A DNA stretch of 58,600 nt from CAZMGG01 sp964565715 (GCA_964565715.1 CAZMGG010000019.1:1-58600); one strand, 5' to 3'. Numbered from the stretch's first letter, positions 39,865 through 50,965 are shown. The notes: a model not told the origin generated them from the letters alone. Numbers and translations are program-made.

Positions 39865-40023
39865 ATGACGAACCAGCCCCTCTCACCCATCCTCCTCAAC
39901 AGGCGCCATCGCGGACTGCGCAGCTTCCTCCCCGCCGGCGGGGGCCGTCCCATGCTGGGCGTGCGGCTCAGCCAGCGACAGCGCGCCGCGGCCACCCCGG
40001 AACCGGGCTGGACGACACGATGA
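39865..40023 (+). CDS. Small ORF (52 aa) translationally coupled to the DsrE-like gene
   Basis: ATG at 39865 opens a 52-residue Arg-rich frame (MTNQPLSPILLNRRHRG...). Its stop codon TGA overlaps the ATG of the downstream DsrE-like gene at 40020 (ATGA). This overlap, and its position directly after the conserved leader, argue that it is translated. I do not recognise the product; it has no membrane segment or Cys motif. It could be a coupling leader peptide rather than a functional protein. Confidence 0.4.
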   Translation: MTNQPLSPILLNRRHRGLRSFLPAGGGRPMLGVRLSQRQRAAATPEPGWTTR

Positions 40024-40463
40024 CCTGGCCGACCGTGGCGGCGGCCCTGGCGGGGCTGGGCCTCGGGCTCGGCCTCCTCTCCGGCGCTCCGGTCCCCACC
40101 GCGCCGCCTGCGACCGTCGCGGCGCTGAAGGCCGTGGTGCACATCAACTTCGATGATGCGGAACGGCAAGGACACGGGTTGAAGAACATCCGCAACATGC
40201 TCGACGAAGCAGGTGAATCCGCGGTGGTGGTGGTCGAATGTCACGGCGGCGGCATCGGCCTCGTGGTGAAGGATCAGACCCGCCACGGGGACGAGGTGGC
40301 GAAGCTGCTCGCGGCCGGGGTGCGCTTCGACGCCTGCGAGAACACCATGCGCGACCGGTCGATCCCGCGGGACGCCCTGCTGCCCGGCGTGACCACGGTA
40401 CCGTCCGGCGCCGTGGCCGTGGTCAGCCTGCAGCAGGACGGCTACGGCTGCTTCCGGCCCTGA
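40020..40463 (+). CDS. Exported DsrE-family-like protein
   Basis: 147 residues from ATG at 40020, overlapping the upstream small ORF stop. N-terminal hydrophobic stretch (AALAGLGLGLGLLSG) then a DsrE/DsrF-type fold: VVHINFDDAERQGHGLKNIRNML in parts, VVVVECHGGGIGLVVKD, and GVRFDACENTMRDRSIPRDALLPG. This is the pattern of the periplasmic DsrE-like subgroup found in many bacteria. The Cys in FDAC is the position usually kept, as is the first CHGG Cys. DsrE proteins handle sulfur transfer, though for this subgroup the role is undetermined. It converges with transketolase, only three bases apart. Confidence 0.8.
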   Translation: MTWPTVAAALAGLGLGLGLLSGAPVPTAPPATVAALKAVVHINFDDAERQGHGLKNIRNMLDEAGESAVVVVECHGGGIGLVVKDQTRHGDEVAKLLAAGVRFDACENTMRDRSIPRDALLPGVTTVPSGAVAVVSLQQDGYGCFRP

Positions 40464-40466
40464 GAC

Positions 40467-42452
<1,986 letters not shown>

Positions 42453-42583
42453 CCGGCGGACTGTAGCGACGGCCTGCGCGAAAACGACGGCGCAGGCGGT
42501 GGTGTGGCGTAGGGCTCGGTGTGGAGGAAACCTGGAGAGCTGTCCACGCGGCGGGCTTCCGCCGGCGGCCCCGGCGCGGCACC

Positions 42584-44557
42584 ATGCCGCCCATGGTGAA
42601 GAGCGGGCTCGCCTCCCTCCTGATCCTCTCCCTGCTGCTGCGCTCCACGCCGGCGCAGGAGCCGCCCTTCGACCAAGCCGCCGATCTGCTGCAGGCGGCC
42701 GAATGGCGGCTGCAGACGGGCCACGACGGGCTGCGCGAGGCGGCCGTCGTGCTGCTGTGGGATGCCGAGGCCGCCAACCCCGACGCCGCGATCCGCGCCC
42801 GCATCACCGCCCGACTCGCCGAGGCCGATCCGCGCCACACCGCGCGCACCGCGGCCCTCACCGCCGCCGCCCGGCGCTTCGCCGACCTCGGCAGCCAGTA
42901 TCGCCGGCGCGGCTGGCTCAGCACCGCCGGCATCGTCCTGCGCCAGGCCGTGACGTTCGACGGCCCGAGCGCCGAGCGCGCCATGGCGGCCTTGGCGGTC
43001 GACGCGAAGAACAAGGTGCTGGCGCCGGATCCCGTGGCGCCGGCCGAGGGCCAAGACCAGCGATTGCTGATCAAGGAGCAGCAGGGCGGCTGGAGCTGCC
43101 TCGACAATCACGCCACCAGTCCGGTGATGCACGACCCGCAGGCGCCGCCGTTCCTCATCACCCAGACCGAGCACGCCGACCATCGGCTGCGGGTCGATGT
43201 GTCGATGGGCGCCGTGACCGGCAAGGCTGCCGTGATGGTGGGCCATCAGGGCTGGGCGGACTACTTCCTGGTGGAGCTGTACCGGACGCCCGAGGCCACG
43301 CTGCTGCTGCGCGCCTTCCAGGTCCGCAATGAGGCGGTGGAGGAACTCGCCTCGGCGGAGATCGGCGGCCTCGCCGTGCTGGCCGGGGTCTGGCCGCTCA
43401 CCATCGACGTGCGCGGCAATGTGCTGTCGTGCAGCGCCGGCGAGGGGCTGCGCCTCGACGCCAAGGCCGCGCGGCCGGTGCGCGGCCGGCTCGGGCTGTT
43501 CATCAGCGGCGACAGCGAGAACCGCCAGCCGGTGGCGTTCCTCAACGTCGCGGTGCTGCCGTTGCCCGAGCACGTCGGTGACGCGCGGCAGGCGCGGGCG
43601 GTGGCCTTGGCGAAGTGGGCCGAGGAGCTGCTGCAGAAGGGCGAGAAGCGGCAGCAGCAGAAGCCCGCCGAGAAGCACGCCGAGGCGGCGGCATTGCTGC
43701 TGCGCCAGGCGGCGGCGGCCCTGCCCGAACTGGCGGAGCTGGCCGCACTGGGCGACCTGCCGCCGCGCATCGCCGCGGTGCTGGGCAAGGCCGACACGCT
43801 GGAGCCGCTCGCCCTCAAGGCCCGGACGGCCACGGCCGCGGCCCTGGCGGAACTGGCGCAGCAGCACGCCGCCGCTGGCTGGCCGCTGGCGGCGAGCAGG
43901 CTGCAGGAACGGGCGCAGCGGCTTGATCCGCTGGCGCAGACGGCGGCGCTGGCGCCGCTGCGGGCGGCTGCGGTGGACGCGGCGGCTGCACGGGAGGCGG
44001 CGCGGCAGCAGGCCCTGGCGGGCGGCGAGGCCGACGACGCGGCGCTGGTGGAGTGGTTTGGCGCGGGCAAGGTGGCCGAGACGTCCGAGGCGCCGCGCTG
44101 GCACTTCGAGCCGGGGCGCTGCCGGAGCCCGGAGCGTTCGGGCATGTGGCAGTGCCCGACGACGAAGGCGCGGCCCGACAGCGGCAGCGTGACGGTGCAG
44201 CTGCGGCTGCCGGCCAGCCACTGCGCCGGCGGTTTCCGGCTGGGCGGCGGCGATGGCACCGACCACCTGCTGATCGGCGTCTACCGCGAAGGCGACCGGC
44301 TGCTGCTGAGCGTGCAGCGGCGGCAGGGCAGCAGCTACCGGACGCTGCAGTACCAGTCGGTGCCGGTGACCGTGGATCCCGACCGCTGGCTCGCGCTGCG
44401 GCTGTCGTGGACGCCGTCGAGCGTGCAGCTGGAGTGCCTGGGGCGCAGGCTGCGGGCCGAGGGCGTCGCCACGGTCGGCTGGTTCGGGCTCTACGCCGGC
44501 TACGCCTCGGTGCAGCCCGCACCCATCCCGTTCCGCGGCTTCCTGCCGCCGCCGTGA
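42584..44557 (+). CDS. Secreted protein with two concanavalin-like domains and helical middle
   Basis: About 657 residues from ATG at 42584 (a second ATG at 42593 is equally plausible). Signal peptide LASLLILSLLLRSTPAQ. A region of helical repeats (residues 25-140) leads to a beta-rich domain (GGWSCLDNHATSP, RVDVSMGAVTGKAAVMVGHQGW, YFLVELYRT) that resembles a concanavalin/LamG sandwich; an Ala-rich helical segment follows; and a second such domain ends the protein (GSVTVQLRLPASHCAGGFRLGGG, HLLIGVYREGDRLLLSVQRRQG in parts). I recognise no catalytic residues. It is probably exported to the periplasm or surface, where it may bind glycans. Confidence 0.6.
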   Translation: MPPMVKSGLASLLILSLLLRSTPAQEPPFDQAADLLQAAEWRLQTGHDGLREAAVVLLWDAEAANPDAAIRARITARLAEADPRHTARTAALTAAARRFADLGSQYRRRGWLSTAGIVLRQAVTFDGPSAERAMAALAVDAKNKVLAPDPVAPAEGQDQRLLIKEQQGGWSCLDNHATSPVMHDPQAPPFLITQTEHADHRLRVDVSMGAVTGKAAVMVGHQGWADYFLVELYRTPEATLLLRAFQVRNEAVEELASAEIGGLAVLAGVWPLTIDVRGNVLSCSAGEGLRLDAKAARPVRGRLGLFISGDSENRQPVAFLNVAVLPLPEHVGDARQARAVALAKWAEELLQKGEKRQQQKPAEKHAEAAALLLRQAAAALPELAELAALGDLPPRIAAVLGKADTLEPLALKARTATAAALAELAQQHAAAGWPLAASRLQERAQRLDPLAQTAALAPLRAAAVDAAAAREAARQQALAGGEADDAALVEWFGAGKVAETSEAPRWHFEPGRCRSPERSGMWQCPTTKARPDSGSVTVQLRLPASHCAGGFRLGGGDGTDHLLIGVYREGDRLLLSVQRRQGSSYRTLQYQSVPVTVDPDRWLALRLSWTPSSVQLECLGRRLRAEGVATVGWFGLYAGYASVQPAPIPFRGFLPPP

Positions 44558-44561
44558 CGGT

Positions 44562-44575
44562 TGCGCTGCGGCGCA
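44562..44575 (+). repeat. 14-bp inverted repeat shared with 16444-16457
   Basis: TGCGCTGCGGCGCA (arms TGCGC/GCGCA, loop TGCG) occurs here and at 16444-16457, each just after a stop codon and 90-121 bp upstream of one of the two VIPNG-type secreted-protein genes. It may be a short terminator or an operator. Confidence 0.45.
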
Positions 44576-44652
44576 CGCGGGCAGATTGCCGCGCCGGCCG
44601 GCGGGGGAGCTGGCTAGGCTTCCCGCCTGCCACCTCGAACCGGCCAACCACC

Positions 44653-46890
44653 ATGCGCACGCTCGCCCTCGGACTCCCCGTCCTTCTCGCCGCGGCCCTG
44701 CCGGCCCAGGCCACCGTCGTGATCCCCAATGGCCTTGCGGCCGTCGAAGGCAACTCGTCGACGGCATACCCGTGGGGCCGGGGCACCGCCCAGATCCGCG
44801 TCCAGTACGTCTATGACACGACGCACTTCACGCAGCAGGGCGTCACCTATCCCATCGTGATCAACCGGCTGCGCTGGCGCGCCAATGGCGGGGCGGCCAA
44901 TGCCGGCGGCGCCTACAACACGGTGCAGGTGCAGATGTCGACCTGTCCGGTGGACCAGGCGGCGGTGAGCACCACGTTCGCCAGCAATCACGGTCCGGAC
45001 CTGGCCACGGTCCACAACGGCCCGGTGACCGTGCTGGCGGGCGGCGGCACGACGCCGAACAACTGGTACGTCGACATCCCCCTGGCCCCGCCGTTCGTCT
45101 ACGACCCGAGCCTCGGTGGCGACCTGAACATCGACCTCGCCACCGACGCCGCCGGCTGGGTCGGCGGCGCCGGCGCGGCGCTCGATTGCCAGACCACCGG
45201 CGCCAACGTGTCGCGCATGTACAACCTGACCAGCTACACGTCGCCCACCGGCTCGGTGCAGCAGAACGTCGGCGTCACCGTCGAAGTGGGCTACGTGCCG
45301 GCATCGGGGCTGTTCCCGGCCTTCACCGCCACGCCGACCGTGGGCTCCTCGCCGCTCACGGTGACCTTCACCGACGGCTCCTTCACCTCGGATCCGGCCG
45401 GCATCCTGGTCTGGCTGTGGGACTTCGACAACGACACGGTGATCGACTCCAGCCTGCGCAATCCGGTGCACACCTACACCAGCTGCGGCAGGTACTCGGT
45501 GGCGCTGACGGTGATCGACGCGCTGCACGGCAGCCAGACGCTGGTCCGCAGCAACCTGATCGACGTCGATCCGCTGGCCGCCGACTTCACCGCCACGCCG
45601 ACCATCGGCGCGCTGCCCCTCATCGTGCAGTTCACCGACGCCAGCAGCGGGCCGGTGACCACCTGGGCCTGGGACTTCGACAACAACGGCACGATCGACA
45701 GCACCCTGCAGAACCCCACCTGGGCCTATGGCGTGGCCGGCGTCTACAACGTGCGGCTGGTGGCGGGCAACGCCTGCAACAGCGACACCGAGATCAAGAA
45801 CAACCTGATCACAGTGGTCGGCGCCACCACCAATCCCGGCTCGCCGGAGATCGCCCAGTTCCAGTTCAATGAGGTGCGCGGCCAGGCCGTGGCCAACACC
45901 GCCTCGACCTCGATCCTGCCGGCCACCGCCGTGGTCAGCACCGCCAACTGGCAGGGCGACCCCGGCCGCGTCCGCTTCAAGGGCAACGAGGCCGGGGCCG
46001 GCATGCTGGCCGGCACCAACGGCCTGCAGAACACCAACCTGGTCAACTGCCAGGCGCCGGTGACCATCACCGGCAGCATGACCATCGCCTGGTGGCAGCG
46101 GCCGAGCGCGCCGGTGTCGCTGGCCACCTATCCGTGGGGCGGCACCGGCACCGCCGGCGTCCGCATCTTCACCGGCGGCGTCGCCGGTACCGCCATCCTC
46201 TACCGCGGCTCGACGGTCGGCGACGTGCTGGCCACCACCAACGTGCAGAGCAACTTCGGCGTCTGGCGGCACGTGGCCCTGGTCATCGACGATGCCGCCG
46301 GGACCGGCACCTGGTACTTCGACGGCGTGCCCGAGGCGCCGCGCACCCTCGCCGCAGCCCACTCGGCGGTGATCACCGAGATGCACATCGGCTATCACAC
46401 GTCCACCGGCGCCGCCTTCCCGGCCTTCGCCGACATGGATGACTTCCGCCTCTATTCGCGGGCGCTCTCGGTGGCCGAGATCATCGGCATGATCCAGGCG
46501 GAGAACCCGACCACCGGCCCGTTCGGCGCCGGCTGCGCCGGGACGGCGGGCGTGCCGCAGATCAGCGCCAATGGCGCGCCGGCGCTGGGCAATGCCGGCT
46601 TCGCCGTGCAGCTCGCCGGCGCCGAGAATGCCCGCCTGGCCGGCCTGGTGTTCGGCATGGCGCCCCGCGCCTTCGGCACCTTCGACCTCGGCGCGATCCT
46701 GGGCCCGGGCTGCGCCCTGCAGGTGGACTGGTTCAACGCCTCGTTCCACGTCACCGCCGGCGGCATGGCCGCGCAGGCCGTGCCGATCCCCAACAACACG
46801 GCGCTGCGCGGCTTCCACGTCTACGGCCAGTGGCTGGTGGCCGGCTCCGTCGGTGCCGCCTCGGCGGCGCTCGACATCAACATCCAGTAG
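44653..46890 (+). CDS. Secreted multidomain protein: VIPNG domain, two PKD, LamG, shared C-terminal module
   Basis: About 745 residues from ATG at 44653. Signal peptide LLAAALPAQA. The first 200 residues (VVIPNGLAAVEGNSSTAYPWG, RVQYVYDTTHF, RLRWRANGG, FASNHGPDLATVHNG, TPNNWYVDI) are homologous to the 16566-18275 protein. Two PKD domains follow, each with DFDNxxxIDS-type and W-x-WDFDN strands. Then a LamG/concanavalin domain (MTIAWWQRPSAP, HVALVIDDAAGTGTWYFDG, ADMDDFRLYSRALS). The end is the shared module: FGAGCAGTAG, GPGCALQVDW, VPIPNNTALRGFHVYGQW. These domains suit an extracellular glycan-binding or adhesion role. No enzyme motif was seen. Confidence 0.85.
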   Translation: MRTLALGLPVLLAAALPAQATVVIPNGLAAVEGNSSTAYPWGRGTAQIRVQYVYDTTHFTQQGVTYPIVINRLRWRANGGAANAGGAYNTVQVQMSTCPVDQAAVSTTFASNHGPDLATVHNGPVTVLAGGGTTPNNWYVDIPLAPPFVYDPSLGGDLNIDLATDAAGWVGGAGAALDCQTTGANVSRMYNLTSYTSPTGSVQQNVGVTVEVGYVPASGLFPAFTATPTVGSSPLTVTFTDGSFTSDPAGILVWLWDFDNDTVIDSSLRNPVHTYTSCGRYSVALTVIDALHGSQTLVRSNLIDVDPLAADFTATPTIGALPLIVQFTDASSGPVTTWAWDFDNNGTIDSTLQNPTWAYGVAGVYNVRLVAGNACNSDTEIKNNLITVVGATTNPGSPEIAQFQFNEVRGQAVANTASTSILPATAVVSTANWQGDPGRVRFKGNEAGAGMLAGTNGLQNTNLVNCQAPVTITGSMTIAWWQRPSAPVSLATYPWGGTGTAGVRIFTGGVAGTAILYRGSTVGDVLATTNVQSNFGVWRHVALVIDDAAGTGTWYFDGVPEAPRTLAAAHSAVITEMHIGYHTSTGAAFPAFADMDDFRLYSRALSVAEIIGMIQAENPTTGPFGAGCAGTAGVPQISANGAPALGNAGFAVQLAGAENARLAGLVFGMAPRAFGTFDLGAILGPGCALQVDWFNASFHVTAGGMAAQAVPIPNNTALRGFHVYGQWLVAGSVGAASAALDINIQ

Positions 46891-46924
46891 CGGACCGCGC
46901 GGGCCCGCCTGCTATCCTGCGCCG

Positions 46925-48490
46925 GTGTCGCCCGCCCTGCCGCCGTCCGATCCCGAGGTCCCGCCGCCCACGCCCGCCGCCTGGCGCGAACGCGGCCAGC
47001 AGGCCTGTGCCTTCCTGCAGGCCGTCCTGCAGGACCGCGCGCTCCTGCTGCACCTCGAGGAGGATCTGCGCCACGCCCTGCTGGAGGCCGCCGGCCGCGT
47101 CGTGCGGCCGGACACCACCCAGAAGCTGGCGCTCTTGCGCGCGGCGCGCCGCGAGAAGAAGGACCGCCGGCGGGCCGGTGACGAGCGCAAGCTGAGCCAG
47201 ACCGGCATCCGCCAGCTCCGGGCGCAGCCGGTGTTCGTGACGCCGCCGCCGCAGCCCGCACCGGCGCTGCCCGGCCAGGATCTGGACGCGACGCTGCCGC
47301 CGGCGCGGCCGCGCGGCCCCAGCGTCACCGACGAGCGCACCTGCTACGTCTGCAAGGCGCGCTTCCACGAGCTGCACCACTTCTATGACGCGCTCTGCCA
47401 GCGCTGCGCCGACTTCAACTTCCAGAAGCGCACGCAGACCGCCGACCTGCGCGGCCGCGTGGCGCTGATCACCGGCGCCCGGGTCAAGATCGGCTACCAG
47501 ACCGGCATCCTGCTGCTGCGCGCCGGCTGCCGGGTGATCGCCACCACCCGCTTCCCGCACGACGCCGCCCGGCGCTACGCCGAGGAGCCGGACTTCGCCG
47601 ACTGGGGTGACCGCCTGCAGGTGCACGGCCTCGATCTGCGGCATACGCCGAGCGTCGAGGCCCTGTGCCGGCACCTGGACGGCACCCTCGACCGGCTCGA
47701 CTTCATCGTCAACAACGCCTGTCAGACGGTACGCCGGCCGGCGGGCTTCTATGACCACCTGCTGCGCCGCGAACGGCAGCCCCTGGCGGCCCTGCCGGCA
47801 GCGGCCCGGGCGGTGCTGCAGTCGGGCGAGCAGCTGCGGCAGGCCCACGCCGAGGGGGCGTTGCCCGCCCTGCGCGGACTCGGCGCCCACGACGCGCCGG
47901 AGCTGTCGCAGGTGGCCTTGCTGGCCGAGGACCACCTGCGCGGCGGTGGCATCTTCCCCGACGGCCAGCTCGACCAGGACCAGCAGCAGGTCGACCTGCG
48001 CGGCATCAACAGCTGGCGCCTGCCGCTCGCCGAGGTGTCGACGATCGAGCTGCTGGAGGTGCACCTGGTCAATGCGGTGGCGCCGTTCGTGCTCAATGGG
48101 CGGCTGAAGCCGCTGATGCTGCGGGCGCCGGACCGCGACAAGCACATCGTCAATGTGTCGGCGATGGAGGGGCAGTTCTATCGGAGCTTCAAGACCGACA
48201 AGCACCCGCACACCAACATGGCAAAGGCGGCGCTGAACATGATGACCCGCACGTCGGCGCGTGACTACGTGGCGGACGGCATCCACATGAACAGCGTCGA
48301 CACGGGCTGGGTCACCGACGAGGACCCGGCGGCGATCGCCGCGCGGAAGACGCGCGAGCACGGCTTCCATCCGCCGCTGGACATCGTCGACGGCGCGGCG
48401 CGGGTGGTGGACCCGATCTTCAGCGGCTTCAACACGGGGGTGCACGTGTGGGGCCAGTTCCTGAAGGACTACGCGCCGACGCACTGGTGA
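46925..48490 (+). CDS. Short-chain dehydrogenase-like protein with N-terminal zinc finger and altered active site
   Basis: About 521 residues from GTG at 46925. A charged N-terminal region (AARREKKDRRRAGDERK) leads to a CxxC...CxxC finger (CYVCKARFHELHHFYDALCQRC). The SDR Rossmann core follows: VALITGARVKIGYQTGILLLRAG in parts, FIVNNACQTVRR as the NNAG-like motif, and a 100-residue insertion before HIVNVSAMEG. The Lys of YxxxK is present in HTNMAKAALNMM, but the residue four before it is Thr, not Tyr, so catalysis by the usual triad is doubtful. Zinc-finger SDRs of this type are uncommon. It may act as a dehydrogenase with a changed catalytic residue or as a non-catalytic binder. It is 34 bp downstream of the previous gene. 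Confidence 0.75.
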   Translation: MSPALPPSDPEVPPPTPAAWRERGQQACAFLQAVLQDRALLLHLEEDLRHALLEAAGRVVRPDTTQKLALLRAARREKKDRRRAGDERKLSQTGIRQLRAQPVFVTPPPQPAPALPGQDLDATLPPARPRGPSVTDERTCYVCKARFHELHHFYDALCQRCADFNFQKRTQTADLRGRVALITGARVKIGYQTGILLLRAGCRVIATTRFPHDAARRYAEEPDFADWGDRLQVHGLDLRHTPSVEALCRHLDGTLDRLDFIVNNACQTVRRPAGFYDHLLRRERQPLAALPAAARAVLQSGEQLRQAHAEGALPALRGLGAHDAPELSQVALLAEDHLRGGGIFPDGQLDQDQQQVDLRGINSWRLPLAEVSTIELLEVHLVNAVAPFVLNGRLKPLMLRAPDRDKHIVNVSAMEGQFYRSFKTDKHPHTNMAKAALNMMTRTSARDYVADGIHMNSVDTGWVTDEDPAAIAARKTREHGFHPPLDIVDGAARVVDPIFSGFNTGVHVWGQFLKDYAPTHW

Positions 48491-48625
48491 GGTGGTGGGT
48501 CGGGTGCGTCGACCTTGGCAAACGGCGGCCTCGGCGCTGGCCCTTGACGGGCAGTCAGGTGGGGGCGTATTTCTGGACCCTGACGCCAGAACCGACGCGG
48601 CGTGTCGGGGCGAGGAACGGCAGTC

Positions 48626-49213
48626 ATGGGTGAGCAGGAAGACGCGCAAGATCGTGATGGCCAAGGTGCGGCCTGTGTGGTGGCGTGGGCTGCGGTGGCG
48701 GACATGCTCCGGCAGATGTTGAGGCGGCGCAGGATGCCGGAAGGGCTGCGTGTGGAGGATCTCGTCCAGGATTCGCTCGCCGCGGTGTGGCGCGCGGTGG
48801 ACGAGCGACGGCTGGTGGACCCGGCGGAAGCTCTGCCCTATGCGCTTGGGGTGGCCCACCATCGGTGGGTGGATGCGATGCGGAAGGCGGGCCGGCGACC
48901 CGGGGTCAAGGAGTGGACTGACGACGGAGACCTCCGGGAATCGGAGGAGTGGGATCCTGGTCTGGCCCGGGAGGAGTTGGCGGCGTCCTTGCAGGGGCTG
49001 CTGCGGAAGAGCGACATCCAGCTGTTCCTTGCGTTGCGTTGGGATGGCCTGAAACTTGCGGAGGCGGCCGCCGGATTGGGGTGGAGCGCCGGACAGGCGG
49101 AGGCTGGGCGCAGAAGAATCCAGAGATTCTTGTCCGATCCGGTGCTCGTCGGCCCCCAAGCCCCAAGCCCCAAGCCCCCGATGCCTCCTGACCCAAGCGC
49201 ATCCGTGCCATGA
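48626..49213 (+). CDS. ECF sigma-like factor of an accessory island
   Basis: About 195 residues from ATG at 48626 (AGGAA upstream). VEDLVQDSLAAVWRAVDERR resembles sigma region 2; AEAAAGLGWSAGQAEAGRRRIQRFL resembles the region 4 helix-turn-helix (in parts). Region 2 is slightly diverged and the C-terminus is a Pro/Ser-rich tail, so it may be a specialised or degenerating sigma factor. It overlaps the next gene (ATGA at 49210), and the following two genes have a lower GC content than their neighbours, as do parts of this one. It probably regulates the adjacent membrane and exported proteins. Confidence 0.6.
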   Translation: MGEQEDAQDRDGQGAACVVAWAAVADMLRQMLRRRRMPEGLRVEDLVQDSLAAVWRAVDERRLVDPAEALPYALGVAHHRWVDAMRKAGRRPGVKEWTDDGDLRESEEWDPGLAREELAASLQGLLRKSDIQLFLALRWDGLKLAEAAAGLGWSAGQAEAGRRRIQRFLSDPVLVGPQAPSPKPPMPPDPSASVP

Positions 49214-49908
49214 ATCGGCAATCACAGATCGTCATGGGAGTCTTGCTGGCTTCGACGCTGGGCGTCGTGTGGTTGGTATCCCGAGGTGAGTCGAGGGAGC
49301 CCGCACCAGCGATTGGTCTGGCACCGAACCCCGTATCACCTGGCGGGGCGGGCGTGCACGTGGTGGAGCAGAAGGCCGCTGAGGCACGGGAGATCAGCGG
49401 GAGGCGCGATGCCTCGCCTCAACCTTCGCCGGCAAAGAGTGACAAGGGTCGGCACGAGGACGCGCATTTGAAGGCGGTCCAGGCGATTCTTGTTGCAACA
49501 AGGAGGCTGACGGACGTGAGGCTCGAGGTGATGGGTGTGCCATCCACCGTCGAGGTCGCCAATGCCCAGCAGGCAGTGGATGCGTTCCGGACGGAGATCA
49601 ACTCTGCATACCATCAGTACTGGAAGCGCGCCGGTGAGATCCACATGCAGCGCTGTGAGGAGGGCGGGGTTGAGGTCTATGCCGCGGACGCCCCGGATCC
49701 ACCGAGGGTGGCCGGGGAGCAGCTCATGGTCGGCTACTCCGCGGGAAGCACCGCGGAGGGAAACATCAAGAAGCTCGTATCGAGGATTCAGATCGCCAGC
49801 GATGCGCATTTGCTGGAGGCGAGCAATCGGCTAGACGCTGCTCGGGCAGGGCTTGTCGAGGCCATCAAGAGGGAGCTGGGCGCCGTCATCCAGCCCCAGA
49901 GTCGCTGA
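49210..49908 (+). CDS. Single-pass membrane protein with helical exported domain
   Basis: 232 residues from ATG at 49210, overlapping the sigma-like gene's stop. One N-terminal helix (IVMGVLLASTLGVVWLV) is followed by a linker and an alpha-helical region (LKAVQAILVATRRLTDVRL, EASNRLDAARAGLVEAIKREL). A single Cys lies in HMQRCEEGG. Coupling to the sigma-like factor suggests it could act as an anti-sigma or membrane sensor, but it has no recognised anti-sigma motif (no HxxxCxxC). The codon use and lower GC differ from surrounding genes. No family identified. Confidence 0.55.
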   Translation: MNRQSQIVMGVLLASTLGVVWLVSRGESREPAPAIGLAPNPVSPGGAGVHVVEQKAAEAREISGRRDASPQPSPAKSDKGRHEDAHLKAVQAILVATRRLTDVRLEVMGVPSTVEVANAQQAVDAFRTEINSAYHQYWKRAGEIHMQRCEEGGVEVYAADAPDPPRVAGEQLMVGYSAGSTAEGNIKKLVSRIQIASDAHLLEASNRLDAARAGLVEAIKRELGAVIQPQSR

Positions 49909-50007
49909 TAGGTTGAATCCTGGCAAAGAAGCGTGGCGTGTGGACGGCTGTCTGGATGCACGTGTTGTTCCCGCTCAAGTACACTGACGAGAGGAGAGGA
50001 GTTGATC

Positions 50008-50529
50008 ATGGATTGGTTCAAGTACGGACTGGTCATCGCCCCGCTTGGGGCCGCAGCGGTGGCGTTGGCCGGCCTTGCGTCACCACGGTGCGTGGATTGC
50101 GATGATAGTTGCCGCTATGGGCACCCTACACCAGCCACTTCCGGGCGCGTGCAGTGGCTGGAGGAGCCAACGCTCAGCAATGGCGACTGTGATCCCAAGC
50201 AGTCGCCCCCGCCTCCCTGTCGTCAAGAGAGGCCGTGTGACATGACGGGCGTGCTCAAGTTCAAGAACATCAGCGCCTACACGATCCGATACCAGATCAA
50301 TCACAATGGAACGCTGTCCGGCTGGAAGGAGGTGCAGTCGGGCAAGACGGAGGAGATCGAGTTCAGCGCTGAGTGGGATATGGACTGTGGCTATTTGAAT
50401 GACGAGGGGGAGCTCGTCGACGGCAGTTACACCTTGCACTTTGAGTATCTTGCGTCGCAGATGTGGTATGGCGACATCTCGAGATGGGAGATGACCTGCA
50501 GCAAGTGCGATCGCTTCGGCGAAGGCTGA
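50008..50529 (+). CDS. Cys-rich exported protein of unknown function
   Basis: 173 residues from ATG at 50008, with GAGGAGAGGAG just upstream, the strongest ribosome binding site in the neighbourhood. An N-terminal hydrophobic helix (YGLVIAPLGAAAVALAGLA) precedes a region with eight or so Cys (CVDCDDSC, CDPKQS, CRQERPC) and a beta-rich C-terminal half (GVLKFKNISAYTIRYQIN, DGSYTLHFEYLASQMWYGD) that looks like a small exported beta-sandwich. It ends with CSKCDRFGEG. The Cys pairs may form disulfides or a metal site. Third gene of the sigma-membrane-exported set; base composition unlike the core genome. Confidence 0.5.
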   Translation: MDWFKYGLVIAPLGAAAVALAGLASPRCVDCDDSCRYGHPTPATSGRVQWLEEPTLSNGDCDPKQSPPPPCRQERPCDMTGVLKFKNISAYTIRYQINHNGTLSGWKEVQSGKTEEIEFSAEWDMDCGYLNDEGELVDGSYTLHFEYLASQMWYGDISRWEMTCSKCDRFGEG

Positions 50530-50602
50530 TGCGGGCGTGTGTAGCGGCCTGGCGCGCTGAAGCGGCCGGTGCGGGCAGGACATCCTCCCCGCGCTGATCA
50601 GC

Positions 50603-50961
50603 TCAGTGCCCTTCCGAGACCAGGTTCACGTTCCAGCTCGGGATCGACACCTCGACCCGCCCGTCCGCCGGCAGCTTCTGCAGGCGCGCCTGGCATCCCA
50701 GCCGGGACTGCAGCGTCACGCCGCGGGCCTCGTCGAGCTGATCCAGCTCCTCCTCACCAGGCTCGGGGAAGCACTCCAGCCCCCGGTGCACCACCACGTG
50801 ACAGGTCGAGCACGCGCACACGCCGCCGCAGGCGTGGTCGAGCGCCACGCCCTGGGCCATCGCCGCCTCCAGCACGCTCTGGCCGAGTCCCAGCCGGATC
50901 GTCTTGCCGCCGCGCACCACCAGCTCCGCGCTCGGTCCCTCGGGCACCCTGGCGTCGATGC

Positions 50962-50965
<4 letters not shown>
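50603..50965 (-). CDS. fdx: 2Fe-2S ferredoxin of the Isc system
   Basis: 120 residues from ATG at 50965, which overlaps the hscA stop. The cluster ligands sit in ACGGVCACSTCHVVV (C-x5-C-x2-C) with the fourth Cys in LGCQARL, as in Isc-type adrenodoxin-like ferredoxins. It supplies electrons for Fe-S cluster assembly on IscU. Last gene of the isc operon, 3' end facing the accessory island. Confidence 0.93.
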
